This document shows, in pieces, positions 1 to 7,894 of a stretch of DNA of 64,000 bases. Within the stretch, counting starts at the first letter, position 1. Every line of letters begins with the position of its first letter. Position numbers and translations under genes: made by a program. The stretch covers positions 4,088,001 to 4,152,000 of the forward strand of contig NZ_CP050296.1 in assembly GCF_014189455.1 (NCBI RefSeq), given 5' to 3'. Origin of the DNA: Mesorhizobium huakuii. GTDB taxonomy: Bacteria > Pseudomonadota > Alphaproteobacteria > Rhizobiales > Rhizobiaceae. The notes below the pieces were generated by a model. It searched no databases and had not been told where the DNA came from. It saw only the letters and a list, made by a program, of their open reading frames with translations.

Positions 1-11
1 TGCGATGCGCT

Positions 12-653
12 TCAACCGCCGAAAACGAAGGCCATCAGCAGCTCCGGTTCGAGCACCGGCGCCCGCACCACGTTCAATTGCCCCCGGTAGCGACGATCGC
101 CCGCGCCGATGACGAAACCGGTGGCGACCGGCGTTTCGCCATTGGCGTCGAGCCGGGTGAATATGTCAGCGACATTGAGGTCCAGCGCGAGCTTCAGGTC
201 GTGGCGCGCATCTTCGCTTGGCGCCACCGGCAATTGCCGCCTGACCAGTTGCTGGAACGGCGCGTTGAAGGTCAGGATCCTCTTCGACGATGAGAGCGCA
301 AAGGCCGGTGACGGGCAGGCGACCAGAATGGCGTTGATCGTCTTGATTGACGCAAACCTTCGCAAGGTCTGGTTTTCGTCGGCCAGTCCGCGCATGCAGG
401 CCACCCGGATTGCCGATGTCAGGTTTCCTGTGTTGGCATGGCTCTCGGCGATCTCGTCGATCAGCATGCCGATCGTGCATTTGCGGCTTTCGGCCATCTG
501 CTTGAGCGAGGTCCAGAACGCCCGCTCCAGACGAATGCCACGTCGCGTGCCGCCACGCGCCACGACGCGGAACTCCAGCCCGAAATCCTCTGTCGCCATG
601 GGTGGGAGCAGCCGCTCGCGATCGGCGGCAGGAGAGGTGATGCTATCGTTCAC
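12..653 (-). CDS. Ribbon-helix-helix domain protein, last gene of the type I secretion operon
   Basis: 213 aa from a GTG start that overlaps the end of the HlyD gene by 11 bases; a GGAGG lies six bases upstream, so the two are probably translationally coupled. Residues about 35-90 (RRGIRLERAFWTSLKQMAES onward, then IDEIAESHANTGNLTSAIRV) match the RHH_4 type of ribbon-helix-helix fold, usually DNA binding. Residues about 105-213 look like a degenerate PAS-type domain (ALSSSKRILTFNAPFQQLV), but I am unsure of this. There is no signal peptide or membrane segment, so a cytoplasmic protein is expected. Placed as the last gene after exporter components, it may regulate the operon or the secreted substrate; that is inference from position only. 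Confidence 0.7.
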   Translation of the reverse strand: MNDSITSPAADRERLLPPMATEDFGLEFRVVARGGTRRGIRLERAFWTSLKQMAESRKCTIGMLIDEIAESHANTGNLTSAIRVACMRGLADENQTLRRFASIKTINAILVACPSPAFALSSSKRILTFNAPFQQLVRRQLPVAPSEDARHDLKLALDLNVADIFTRLDANGETPVATGFVIGAGDRRYRGQLNVVRAPVLEPELLMAFVFGG

Positions 654-1932
654 TCATTGCCTCCTCGCGTGCCTTGTTGATCGGCTTCAGCAGATAGGTG
701 AGGATGGTTTTGTGTCCGGTCTTGATGTCGACCGAACAGATCATGCCGGGAATGATCGAATAGGTCTTGCCATCGCGCGTCAGCGTCGACCTCTCGGTTG
801 CGACGCGCACCTGGTAGTAGGGCTCGCCCGTCTTCTGGTCGACGAGGCTATCGGCGGTGATGTTGGAGACCTTGCCTTCGATGCCGCCGAAGATCGAGAA
901 ATCATAGGCGGTTATCTTGATCAGCGCGTCCTGGTCCGGCCGGATGAAGGCAACATCGCGTGGTGAAACCCGCGCTTCGACCAGCAGCGTCTCGGAAGTC
1001 GGCACGATGCCGGCCACGACCGCGCCGGGCTGCACGAAAGCGCCAACCGTGTTGATATCAAGCGTGTTGACGATCCCGTCGACAGGCGAGCGGATGTCCG
1101 TGCGCGCCACCTTGTCGGTGGCGCCGCGGATGGTCTCGTCGACCACCGAAAGATCGGCCAGCGCCTGCGTCAGGTCGCTCAGCGCCTCCTGCTGCAGCTG
1201 CAGGCCGAGTTCGTTGACTTGAAGCTTGGCTTCGGCGATGGCCGCCTTGGCTTTCTTGATGGTTTCACCGGCGAGGTTCAGCTGCCCATGCAGTTCGGTC
1301 TGCTCCCGCTCGACGCGGATCTGCTCGGTCTTGGCCATCAGCCCCTTCTTGACCATGGATTCGACCAGCGCCGTTTCCCGGTCGCTGACTTCGAGATTCT
1401 TGGTGAGGCGATCGAGGTTGGCGTTGGCTTCGTCCAATTCGTTCTGGCGCTGATCGAGACGCGATTTGAGGACCGACAGCTTGACCTGGAAGTTGTCGCG
1501 GCGCGCGACGAGCAGCTTCTGCTCGTTGTCGCAGATTTCCGGGGCGACCTTCTGGATTTCGGGCGGACACGGAAATGGACCCTCGATATTGCCGCCCTGT
1601 TCGAATTTCAGCCGCGCAATGCGCGTCTGAAGCGCCCGTGCCTTGGCCTGCTGCTCGCCGAGGCTGGATGTGTTCATCGTGTTGTCGAGGCGGATGATGA
1701 GATCGTTCTTCTTGACGACCTGCCCGATCGTCACGGCAATTTCCTGGACCACGCCTGGCTCGCTGGACTGGATGATCTGGGTTTTGGAAGCCGGTATCAC
1801 CTTGCCGTCGCCGCGCGCGATTTCGTCGACCTCGGCAAAGGACGCCCAGGCGACGGAAGACACAAAGAGTGCCCCTATGATGAACAAGGACGCCGACGCG
1901 AAAAGCGGCGGCCGGTCTTCCCTTGCAAGCAT
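643..1932 (-). CDS. HlyD-family type I secretion periplasmic adaptor
   Basis: 429 aa. The membrane fusion protein links the inner-membrane ABC exporter to the TolC-like outer-membrane channel. A short cytoplasmic N-terminus is followed by one membrane segment (about residues 10-32), the first half of a lipoyl/barrel-sandwich domain (VIPASKTQIIQSSEPGVVQE), a long coiled-coil region (about 110-280), and the second lipoyl half (DIRSPVDGIVNTLDI). The C-terminal signature (PGMICSVDIKTG, then LTYLLKPINKAREE) is typical of the HlyD/PrtE/LapC branch. Length is normal for the family. It lies 44 bases after the ABC exporter gene on the same strand, so one operon is likely. Confidence 0.95.
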   Translation of the reverse strand: MLAREDRPPLFASASLFIIGALFVSSVAWASFAEVDEIARGDGKVIPASKTQIIQSSEPGVVQEIAVTIGQVVKKNDLIIRLDNTMNTSSLGEQQAKARALQTRIARLKFEQGGNIEGPFPCPPEIQKVAPEICDNEQKLLVARRDNFQVKLSVLKSRLDQRQNELDEANANLDRLTKNLEVSDRETALVESMVKKGLMAKTEQIRVEREQTELHGQLNLAGETIKKAKAAIAEAKLQVNELGLQLQQEALSDLTQALADLSVVDETIRGATDKVARTDIRSPVDGIVNTLDINTVGAFVQPGAVVAGIVPTSETLLVEARVSPRDVAFIRPDQDALIKITAYDFSIFGGIEGKVSNITADSLVDQKTGEPYYQVRVATERSTLTRDGKTYSIIPGMICSVDIKTGHKTILTYLLKPINKAREEAMSER

Positions 1933-1976
1933 ATCCTACACCCCAACGCATTGAATGCGTTCAATAAGTCTGTTTC

Positions 1977-4109
1977 TCAGGCGCTTGTTTTCTGCAGCGC
2001 CTGTATCACTTGATCCTTTGGTCCATCGGCAACGATCCTGCCTTGCTCGATGACGATAAGACGGTCGGCCAGCTCGAGCATGCTGAAGCGGTGCGTTGAA
2101 ACGATCAGCGTCGTGTTCCGGTCGAAAGCCACTTTGAGCTGCTTGATCAACTGCCGCTCGGAAGCCAGGTCCATCGATCCCGACGGTTCGTCCAGGAAGA
2201 CGATTTTCGGTTTGGTCAGCAACAGCCGGGCAATCGCCATCGTCTGCCGCTGGCCGCCCGAGAGATTGGTGCCGCGCTCGCCGACATTCATGTCGTAGCC
2301 ACGCGGGTGGCGTGAGACGAAATCGTCGACGCCGGCTGCCTTGGCCGCTTCGACGATCTGCTCATCGGTCGCCTCCGGACATGCCATCAGGAGGTTCTCC
2401 TTGATGGTGCCCGAAAACAGATCATTGGCCTGTGCGACGATCCCGACCGCGGCGCGAACCTCCGAGGGGTGGTATTGGCGGATGTCGATCCCGTCCAGCA
2501 GCAACTCGCCTGATGTCGGCAGGAAGAGCCTGCCGATCAGCCGGCCCATGGTTGTCTTTCCCGAGCCGATACGGCCGATGATGCCGATCCGCTCTCCCGG
2601 CTTCACCGAGAAATTCAGACCGGTAAGAACCTCGTTCTCGGAGCCCGGATAGACAAAGCCGACATTCCTGAACATCATCGCGCCATTGCGGATCGGTCGG
2701 TTGACGAAACCCACCGTATCCGGGCGATCCTCCGGTTGCGCCATGATCGAGTTCACCATGCGCAAGGAAAGCATGGCCTGGCGAAGCCTGGACAGGGTGA
2801 TGGCGATCTGGCCGAGCGGAGACACCGCCCGGCTGGCCAGCATGACGGTGCCGATGATGGCTCCGGTGGAGACGTGTCCTTCCGAGAAGGCGTAGGCGCC
2901 GGCCACGATCAGGGCGACCGTGACCAACTGCTGGATGGCCTGCGTTATGTTGCCGGCGGCCGCCGAGAGCTGCTTGATCTTCTCGGACGTGTTCGACGCG
3001 TTCTTGGAATGCTCCCCCCATTTTCGCAACAGATACGCCTCGGCCCGCAGCGATTTGATCGTCTCCAGCGTGGAGATGGATTCGACCAGCAGGGCTTGCC
3101 GTTGCGAGGCTTCGTTCATCGAGGCCGCGACACGCTTGCCGATACGCCGCTGCGTGATCAGTCCGACGATCACGGACGCCACGAAGGCCAGCGCAGGGAT
3201 GATGACCAGCCAGCCGCCTATCGCATAGATGACCAGGAGAAAAATGAAGACGAAGGCTGTATCGATGAACACGCCGATGGTGTTCGAGGTGAAGAATTCG
3301 CGCACGAATTCATACTGCGTCACCCGATTTGCATATTCGCCCGTTGAACCTGGTCGTGCCGACAGGGACGAATTCAGCACTTTCTCGAACAGCAAGTATG
3401 AAATGCGCAGATCCGCCTTGCGCCCGGCGTAGTCGATGAGGGATGCCCTGGCGGTCTTCAAAAGCAGGTCGAACAGGATGACCGCGCCGATGCCGATCGA
3501 CAGCACCCAGAGCGTCGATATCGCCTTGTTCGGCAAGATCCTGTCGTAGACGTTCATGGTGAAGATCGGCGAGGCGATGGCCAGCATGTTGATGAATACT
3601 GCAGCCAGGATGACCTTCGAATAGGTGCGCCAGAACGGCCCCATCGTTCCCGTCAGCCAATGTCGCCGCTCGATCTTCGGCGCCGAACCGACGTTCATCC
3701 CCTCGGCGGCGTTGGCATAGGTTATCGAGAAGGAGACGCCGCCACTGATGTAGCTGGCGGCCAGCTCGGATCTCGTGATGACTATACGACCGTCTTCCTG
3801 GGGAGCGGTGGTGAATGCGCCGTCCTCGGTTTCGGCCAGCAGGGCAACCGGCAATTGGCTGACGCGAAACACAATAGCGGGGAGGTCGACGCGCCCCCGA
3901 AGAAAGTCACGATGGCTGAACTCGGCGATTTCAAGGCCGATGCGCTCGGCAATATGGCGGATGGCGTCGATGTCGATACGCGTGTCCGACAGCGGCACGC
4001 CGGCGAACAGCACCGTTTGCGCGCTCGGCCTGCCGAGATATCCGGCAATGGCCGAGAAGCAGGCCTTGAACGCCTCCTTGGGGGAGAGGATGTTGGGTTG
4101 CTGGTTCAC
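1977..4109 (-). CDS. Type I secretion permease/ATPase (LapB/PrtD-like) with degenerate C39-like domain
   Basis: 710 aa from a GTG start. Inner-membrane ABC exporter for an RTX-type or adhesin substrate. The N-terminal 130 residues resemble the C39 peptidase fold but show no catalytic Cys-His pair in the usual place. This is the C39-like docking domain seen in exporters of substrates with uncleaved C-terminal signals. A six-helix transmembrane domain follows (about 155-445). The nucleotide-binding domain has Walker A IGRIGSGKTT near residue 513, signature LSGGQRQTMAIAR near 615, Walker B KIVFLDEPSGSMD near 635 and the switch histidine STHRFS. It lies 40 bases downstream of the TolC-like gene. 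No substrate gene is visible in the window. Confidence 0.94.
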   Translation of the reverse strand: MNQQPNILSPKEAFKACFSAIAGYLGRPSAQTVLFAGVPLSDTRIDIDAIRHIAERIGLEIAEFSHRDFLRGRVDLPAIVFRVSQLPVALLAETEDGAFTTAPQEDGRIVITRSELAASYISGGVSFSITYANAAEGMNVGSAPKIERRHWLTGTMGPFWRTYSKVILAAVFINMLAIASPIFTMNVYDRILPNKAISTLWVLSIGIGAVILFDLLLKTARASLIDYAGRKADLRISYLLFEKVLNSSLSARPGSTGEYANRVTQYEFVREFFTSNTIGVFIDTAFVFIFLLVIYAIGGWLVIIPALAFVASVIVGLITQRRIGKRVAASMNEASQRQALLVESISTLETIKSLRAEAYLLRKWGEHSKNASNTSEKIKQLSAAAGNITQAIQQLVTVALIVAGAYAFSEGHVSTGAIIGTVMLASRAVSPLGQIAITLSRLRQAMLSLRMVNSIMAQPEDRPDTVGFVNRPIRNGAMMFRNVGFVYPGSENEVLTGLNFSVKPGERIGIIGRIGSGKTTMGRLIGRLFLPTSGELLLDGIDIRQYHPSEVRAAVGIVAQANDLFSGTIKENLLMACPEATDEQIVEAAKAAGVDDFVSRHPRGYDMNVGERGTNLSGGQRQTMAIARLLLTKPKIVFLDEPSGSMDLASERQLIKQLKVAFDRNTTLIVSTHRFSMLELADRLIVIEQGRIVADGPKDQVIQALQKTSA

Positions 4110-4149
4110 GATCCGCCCATAGGGACTTTCGATCGACCCTTACATCCGC

Positions 4150-5598
4150 TTACTTTTTCCTGACCGGTGCCAGGATATCGAACGGCAGGTCATTTTTCTG
4201 TTCCGAAGGCGTCCGCGCATAGGTTTCGGTGTCGGCCGTTTCCGGTGCCGCGAACTCGGTTCGCGCGTAGGCCGCGGCCTGCTTTGGCGGATGGATATCC
4301 ATGGTTTTCAGCAATTGCCCGGTCGCCGCCAGAAGCCGATATTGGGCAAACAGTGAGGCGTAGGATGCGGTGTCCGCCAGGGTCGCCGTGTTGAACCGCG
4401 TATTCTGCGCATCCAGCACATCGAGCAGTGAGCGCTGACCGACCTTGAATTGCTCGCGATAGGACGCGACCAGCTTCTCGTTGGAAGCGGCTTGCAGCTT
4501 CAGGGTCTTTGCCAGGTCGGCTTGCCGGAAGCGGCGATCCCACGACGTGCGAACGGCCTCTTCGATTTCCCGCAGCACCTGATGCATCGCAAGCCGCTGC
4601 TCACTCGTGCGACGGATCTGCTCCTGTTCATTGGCCTTGTCGATGCCGCCCCGGTACAGGTTCCACCGCAGCACCAGGCGTGCCTGCAGGTCGGATGTGT
4701 CTCCATTGTCGCCGTCGATGTCGTACCCAGCCCGAGCGACGCCTTCAGCGACGATCGAGGGGCCGTATTTTGCCCGGGCCGCGTCCACCAGCGAGGCCGC
4801 CGCGGCGATATCGCTGTTGGCCATATGGACGCGCGGATTGCTCTCCCGCGCAAGGCCAATCGCATCGTCCAGCGACCTTGGCAGCGCGCCGGAAACATCG
4901 GCCGGCCTCGATGCATTGGTCAGCGGCTTCCCGACGGTCTTGAAGAACCGTATCCTCGAGGCCTCCAGCTCCTCCGAGGCTTCCTGCATGCGGGCCTTGG
5001 CGGCAAACAGCCGCTCCTCGGCTTGTTGCCGGTCGGCTTCGTTCAACCCGCCGCCAGCAATGCCTTCCTGGATGTCGTGGAGAATTGCTTGATGGAAGCC
5101 CAGGTTCTTCTTTGCCTCGGCCACGATCGAAGCTTGAAGCATGTATTCAAGGTAGTCCTGGACGACCGAGAGCCCGATGAATTCCGACCGCTCCAGCACA
5201 CGAAACGACGCGCCGTCGACGCGCGAGGCCTGACGGTTCAGCTCGGCTCTTCTCGCGCCGCTGTCATATACGGTCTGTGAAACCGTCAGATCGGTTTCTG
5301 CCGGATATAGGTTGTCATCGTCGAGGGAAAGCGCCCGTCGTGAGGAATTGTCGAGACGGCGAGCGCCAGCCGACGCTTCCAGGTCGACGCTGGGAAGATA
5401 GAGCCCCTTGGCCTGCCGCAATTCGAACTCGATTGCTTCGCGATTTTCTATGGCCTGGCCGATTTCGGGATTGGATTCGACGGCAACCGCCACTGCTTCC
5501 TTGAGCGTAAGTGCGCTTGCACTTGCGCAGGTCAGCATTGTTGCCGCCATCAAAAGACCAAGGCGCCTGCCCACAGCCGAGATGCTTGTCGTATTCAT
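4150..5598 (-). CDS. TolC-family outer-membrane channel of the type I secretion system
   Basis: 482 aa. Residues 1-29 form a Sec signal peptide ending ASASA. The rest is two OEP (outer membrane efflux protein) repeats forming the trimeric barrel and periplasmic tunnel, with long helices rich in A, Q, R and E. Recognisable TolC features are SNPEIGQAIENREAIEFELR near the N-terminus and FKVGQRSLLDVLDAQN in the second repeat. It is the first gene of the operon (tolC-like, ABC, HlyD, RHH), resembling the LapE/AggA arrangement for giant adhesin or RTX export. The promoter is expected in the 457-base gap upstream, which carries a perfect inverted repeat. Confidence 0.92.
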   Translation of the reverse strand: MNTTSISAVGRRLGLLMAATMLTCASASALTLKEAVAVAVESNPEIGQAIENREAIEFELRQAKGLYLPSVDLEASAGARRLDNSSRRALSLDDDNLYPAETDLTVSQTVYDSGARRAELNRQASRVDGASFRVLERSEFIGLSVVQDYLEYMLQASIVAEAKKNLGFHQAILHDIQEGIAGGGLNEADRQQAEERLFAAKARMQEASEELEASRIRFFKTVGKPLTNASRPADVSGALPRSLDDAIGLARESNPRVHMANSDIAAAASLVDAARAKYGPSIVAEGVARAGYDIDGDNGDTSDLQARLVLRWNLYRGGIDKANEQEQIRRTSEQRLAMHQVLREIEEAVRTSWDRRFRQADLAKTLKLQAASNEKLVASYREQFKVGQRSLLDVLDAQNTRFNTATLADTASYASLFAQYRLLAATGQLLKTMDIHPPKQAAAYARTEFAAPETADTETYARTPSEQKNDLPFDILAPVRKK

Positions 5599-6055
5599 TT
5601 AACCCGCCCCAACGTTTCCCCCCGCACCCTTTTCGGGCGCTGAACCAGGCTTGAGCCCGTCCAGGGGATTATCCAACAATTTCAAGAAATATGTGAGCGA
5701 TTATTAATTTAGAGGCAACTAAATTAGGAATTTTGGCCACAAGGTTAGGAAATGTAGCAAAAATGGCACAAAATTGGGGTCGCCGAGGCTTCAGCCAAAC
5801 GCCGCCCGGTGTGGAAAAGTCCAGACGCACAAACCGCTCAAAGCCAGCGGAACCGCATGAAGCCGGCATGAGCCGAAACGCGGCCATGGAAAATTGATGA
5901 CGCTCTGGCCAAGATCATGCCGCGTCGGCACGAAGGACCGATGCTGAATTGCAGGCTGCCCGGATGAACTCCCAAGCACGGTCGTAATGACGCACTTCCG
6001 TTAAGCCTCGCGCAATCTCTGCAATCTATGCTGATGCCAGATTGTCGAGGATAAA
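5599..6055. other. Intergenic control region between divergent genes
   Basis: 457 bases between the secretion operon and a divergent membrane-protein gene. The first 170 bases are AT-rich, unlike the surrounding G+C-rich DNA, and contain an 8-base-arm palindrome. I see no credible gene: the short frames crossing it show no recognisable family and no good ribosome binding site. Promoters for both flanking genes are expected here. Confidence 0.6.
5705..5726. promoter_or_regulatory. Perfect inverted repeat, candidate operator of the type I secretion operon
   Basis: TAATTTAG - 6 bases - CTAAATTA, two perfect 8-base arms about 107 bases upstream of the tolC-like start and inside an AT-rich tract. 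The symmetry and spacing fit a dimeric repressor or activator site. The ribbon-helix-helix protein encoded at the end of this operon is one candidate binder, but that is inference only. Confidence 0.4.
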
Positions 6056-6592
6056 ATGAAGCGCAGGCCGATATTACTCTTCGCTTTTCCAGCTTTCATC
6101 CTGATGATTTTGGCGGGCGAGCGACTAGCGACCCTGCTGCTCGGAGCCTATCCCGCCAGCCCTGCCATGTGGAGGATCTGGCTTGAACTGCGCCCCTCGT
6201 CGGCGATGTTCTGGCAACAGGTCGATCTGTATCTCGGCGGTTCGATGGTCCTGGATGCCGTCATCCTGGCTGCCGCGGCAATGGTGTGCTGGAGCGCTTG
6301 CCGCATGAGACGGGCGGCCGCGTTCTTCCTGGCTAATCACGTTGCGCTGCTTTTCGCCGGGCTGATGATCGCCTCCAGCAGTCATTCGCAGACGGCGAGC
6401 ACGGTTGCGGCATTTCCGATGTCCAACGGCCTCCAATTCGCACTGAGGGTCGACTTTACCTGGCAGAACAGCCTCGTGCTCGTTCTGGGCTTTGCGGCCT
6501 GCGCGTATTGTCATGTCGCGTTCCTTCGCGAAACGCGACTGCGCGCAGAGACTCTGGCCTTGCGTCTTATGACTTTGAGTCGGGATATTTAG
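6056..6592 (+). CDS. Uncharacterised four-helix membrane protein
   Basis: 178 aa, family not recognised. About four hydrophobic segments are visible (LLFAFPAFILMILAGERLAT, VLDAVILAAAAMVCWSACRM, AAFFLANHVALLFAGLMIAS, SLVLVLGFAACAYCHVAFL), separated by short loops, so an inner-membrane protein is expected. Codon use matches the neighbours. No catalytic or binding motif stands out. It is monocistronic and divergent from the secretion operon. Its TAG stop codon forms the first bases of a 106-base palindromic repeat, which probably terminates its transcription. Confidence 0.7.
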   Translation: MKRRPILLFAFPAFILMILAGERLATLLLGAYPASPAMWRIWLELRPSSAMFWQQVDLYLGGSMVLDAVILAAAAMVCWSACRMRRAAAFFLANHVALLFAGLMIASSSHSQTASTVAAFPMSNGLQFALRVDFTWQNSLVLVLGFAACAYCHVAFLRETRLRAETLALRLMTLSRDI

Positions 6593-6694
6593 AGCAATTT
6601 CCAGGAAAACCGTGTAGCGCTTTCCCTTGGGAATTGCGTCAAAACAAAGAGATAGAGCAGTTCACCGTTTCCGTGAAACGGTGAACTGCTCTAG
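6589..6694. repeat. 106-base palindromic intergenic repeat, copy 1
   Basis: It begins TTAGAGC and ends GCTCTAG. It folds as two stem-loops: a weaker one pairing GCAATTTCC with GGGAATTGC, and a near-perfect one with 19-base arms (6653-6671 and 6675-6693) around a 3-base loop. A second copy of the same length at 36144-36249 shares the core GGAATTGCGTCAAAACAAA and the same architecture. Both sit between convergent genes and supply the TAG stop of the plus-strand gene. This is a MITE- or RIME-like element of the rhizobial type and a likely bidirectional terminator. Confidence 0.85.
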
Positions 6695-6731
6695 TCCGCC
6701 GCACTGGGTTTCACCATCGCTCCGACACCCC

Positions 6732-7307
6732 TCAATTGATTTTGCGATAATAGACCTTGCCGTCCGGCGTTTCCGTTCGCTGGTAAGAGGGGTCGGGGGC
6801 AGGGGGCGCGGCGCTCTTGCGCTTGAGTGGTCGTGGCGTATCGACAGCGGCGGGTTCGGCCGCGACATCGCTGTTGTTGGAAGATGCATCCGCCACGGTG
6901 CTGGTGGTAGCGACGGGTTCCGCCGTGCTCGTGCTGCTATCGTCGCGCGCCGAAGAAGGGTTCTGTTCCAACCGGGCTATGCTGCCGTTGATTTCGTTGA
7001 AACTGCCCTGCAATTGGCTGTCCAGCTTTTCAAATCGGCTTTGAAAACCGTTGTTGACCGTGTCGAGCCGGGCAACGATCCGCTGCTCGAACGTGCCGAG
7101 TTCCTCGAGACGTCCCTCCACGGTGCGCAGGTCGCTAATGCCTCGATAGAGATAGATGGCGGCGGTCGCGTTCAGCACGGCAAACAGGGTCAACCCGACG
7201 CCGACCACGACGGCCAGCCGCGACCGGCTCACATCCCTGTCGAGCAGTTGCGGTTCAATGGGCTCGGCGGAGACAGCCGGCACATGCGGGTCGCTGATCG
7301 TCGTCAT
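6732..7307 (-). CDS. Uncharacterised single-pass membrane protein coupled to the L,D-transpeptidase
   Basis: 191 aa, no family recognised. A basic cytoplasmic N-terminus (about 30 residues) is followed by one membrane segment (LAVVVGVGLTLFAVLNATAA, about 31-54). Then comes a predicted coiled coil (about 55-115; heptad-like RTVEGRLEELGTFEQRIVAR) and a Ser/Thr/Ala/Pro-rich periplasmic tail ending DGKVYYRKIN. The start codon overlaps the stop of the upstream L,D-transpeptidase gene (ATGA), so co-translation is likely. Topology and coupling suggest an envelope-anchored partner of the transpeptidase or of the Tad machine, which is inference. Confidence 0.65.
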   Translation of the reverse strand: MTTISDPHVPAVSAEPIEPQLLDRDVSRSRLAVVVGVGLTLFAVLNATAAIYLYRGISDLRTVEGRLEELGTFEQRIVARLDTVNNGFQSRFEKLDSQLQGSFNEINGSIARLEQNPSSARDDSSTSTAEPVATTSTVADASSNNSDVAAEPAAVDTPRPLKRKSAAPPAPDPSYQRTETPDGKVYYRKIN

Positions 7308-7894
7308 TGAACCACCACCTTTGTGCCTACAGGCACGCGCTTGAAAAGATCGATCACGTCCGTGTTGGTCAGGCGAAAACAGCCCGATGTGCCGTCGAAT
7401 CCCACGCCCGAGGGATCGTTGGTGCCATGGATACGATAGAGCGTGTCGTGTCCGTCCTGAAGCAAATACAGCGCCCGCGCGCCCAAAGGATTATAGGGAC
7501 CCGAAGGCACCAGCTCCGGCAGTTCCGGCTGGCGGGCGCGCATTTCCCGGGGCGGACGCCATTGCGGCCACTCCGTCTTGGCCCCGACCTTGACGACCCC
7601 GGTCCAGCCAAATCCGTCGCGCCCGACGCTGATCTGGTAGCGCAGTGCCTGGCCCTGGCGGGTCACCAGGTAAAGCGCTTTCTCGCTCTTGCGGATGACG
7701 ATCGTTCCCGGCTGCTCCGTGGTTGTGAAGGCAACCACCTTGCGCAGGCTGGGGCCCATTGCCGGCAGCGGCGGCCGGTCCGACAGCCTCGACCGTGCCT
7801 GCGCGAAGTCCTGGACCGACAGCGCCAGCGCCAGGCTGAGCACGCAGGCCCCGGCCAGCCTGGGAACGATTCCATCTCTACCGGGCAGCGTCAT
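7304..7894 (-). CDS. L,D-transpeptidase (YkuD fold)
   Basis: 196 aa, periplasmic. Residues 1-33 are a Sec signal peptide ending FAQA. The YkuD catalytic domain fills residues about 62-196 with the active-site pattern H156-G...S170-G-C172-x-R (RIHGTNDP, then GTSGCFRLTN). C172 is the expected nucleophile. The usual reaction is 3-3 cross-linking of peptidoglycan stem peptides, or attachment of proteins to them. Its start overlaps the end of cpaE by 17 bases, so it is transcribed with the Tad pilus genes. This suggests local wall remodelling for the pilus, but a housekeeping role is equally possible. Confidence 0.88.
   Translation of the reverse strand: MTLPGRDGIVPRLAGACVLSLALALSVQDFAQARSRLSDRPPLPAMGPSLRKVVAFTTTEQPGTIVIRKSEKALYLVTRQGQALRYQISVGRDGFGWTGVVKVGAKTEWPQWRPPREMRARQPELPELVPSGPYNPLGARALYLLQDGHDTLYRIHGTNDPSGVGFDGTSGCFRLTNTDVIDLFKRVPVGTKVVVQ

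Noticed and set aside
109..966. Open frame of 285 codons on the plus strand across the RHH and HlyD genes
   Set aside because: It is antisense to two supported genes and its translation has no domain-like features.
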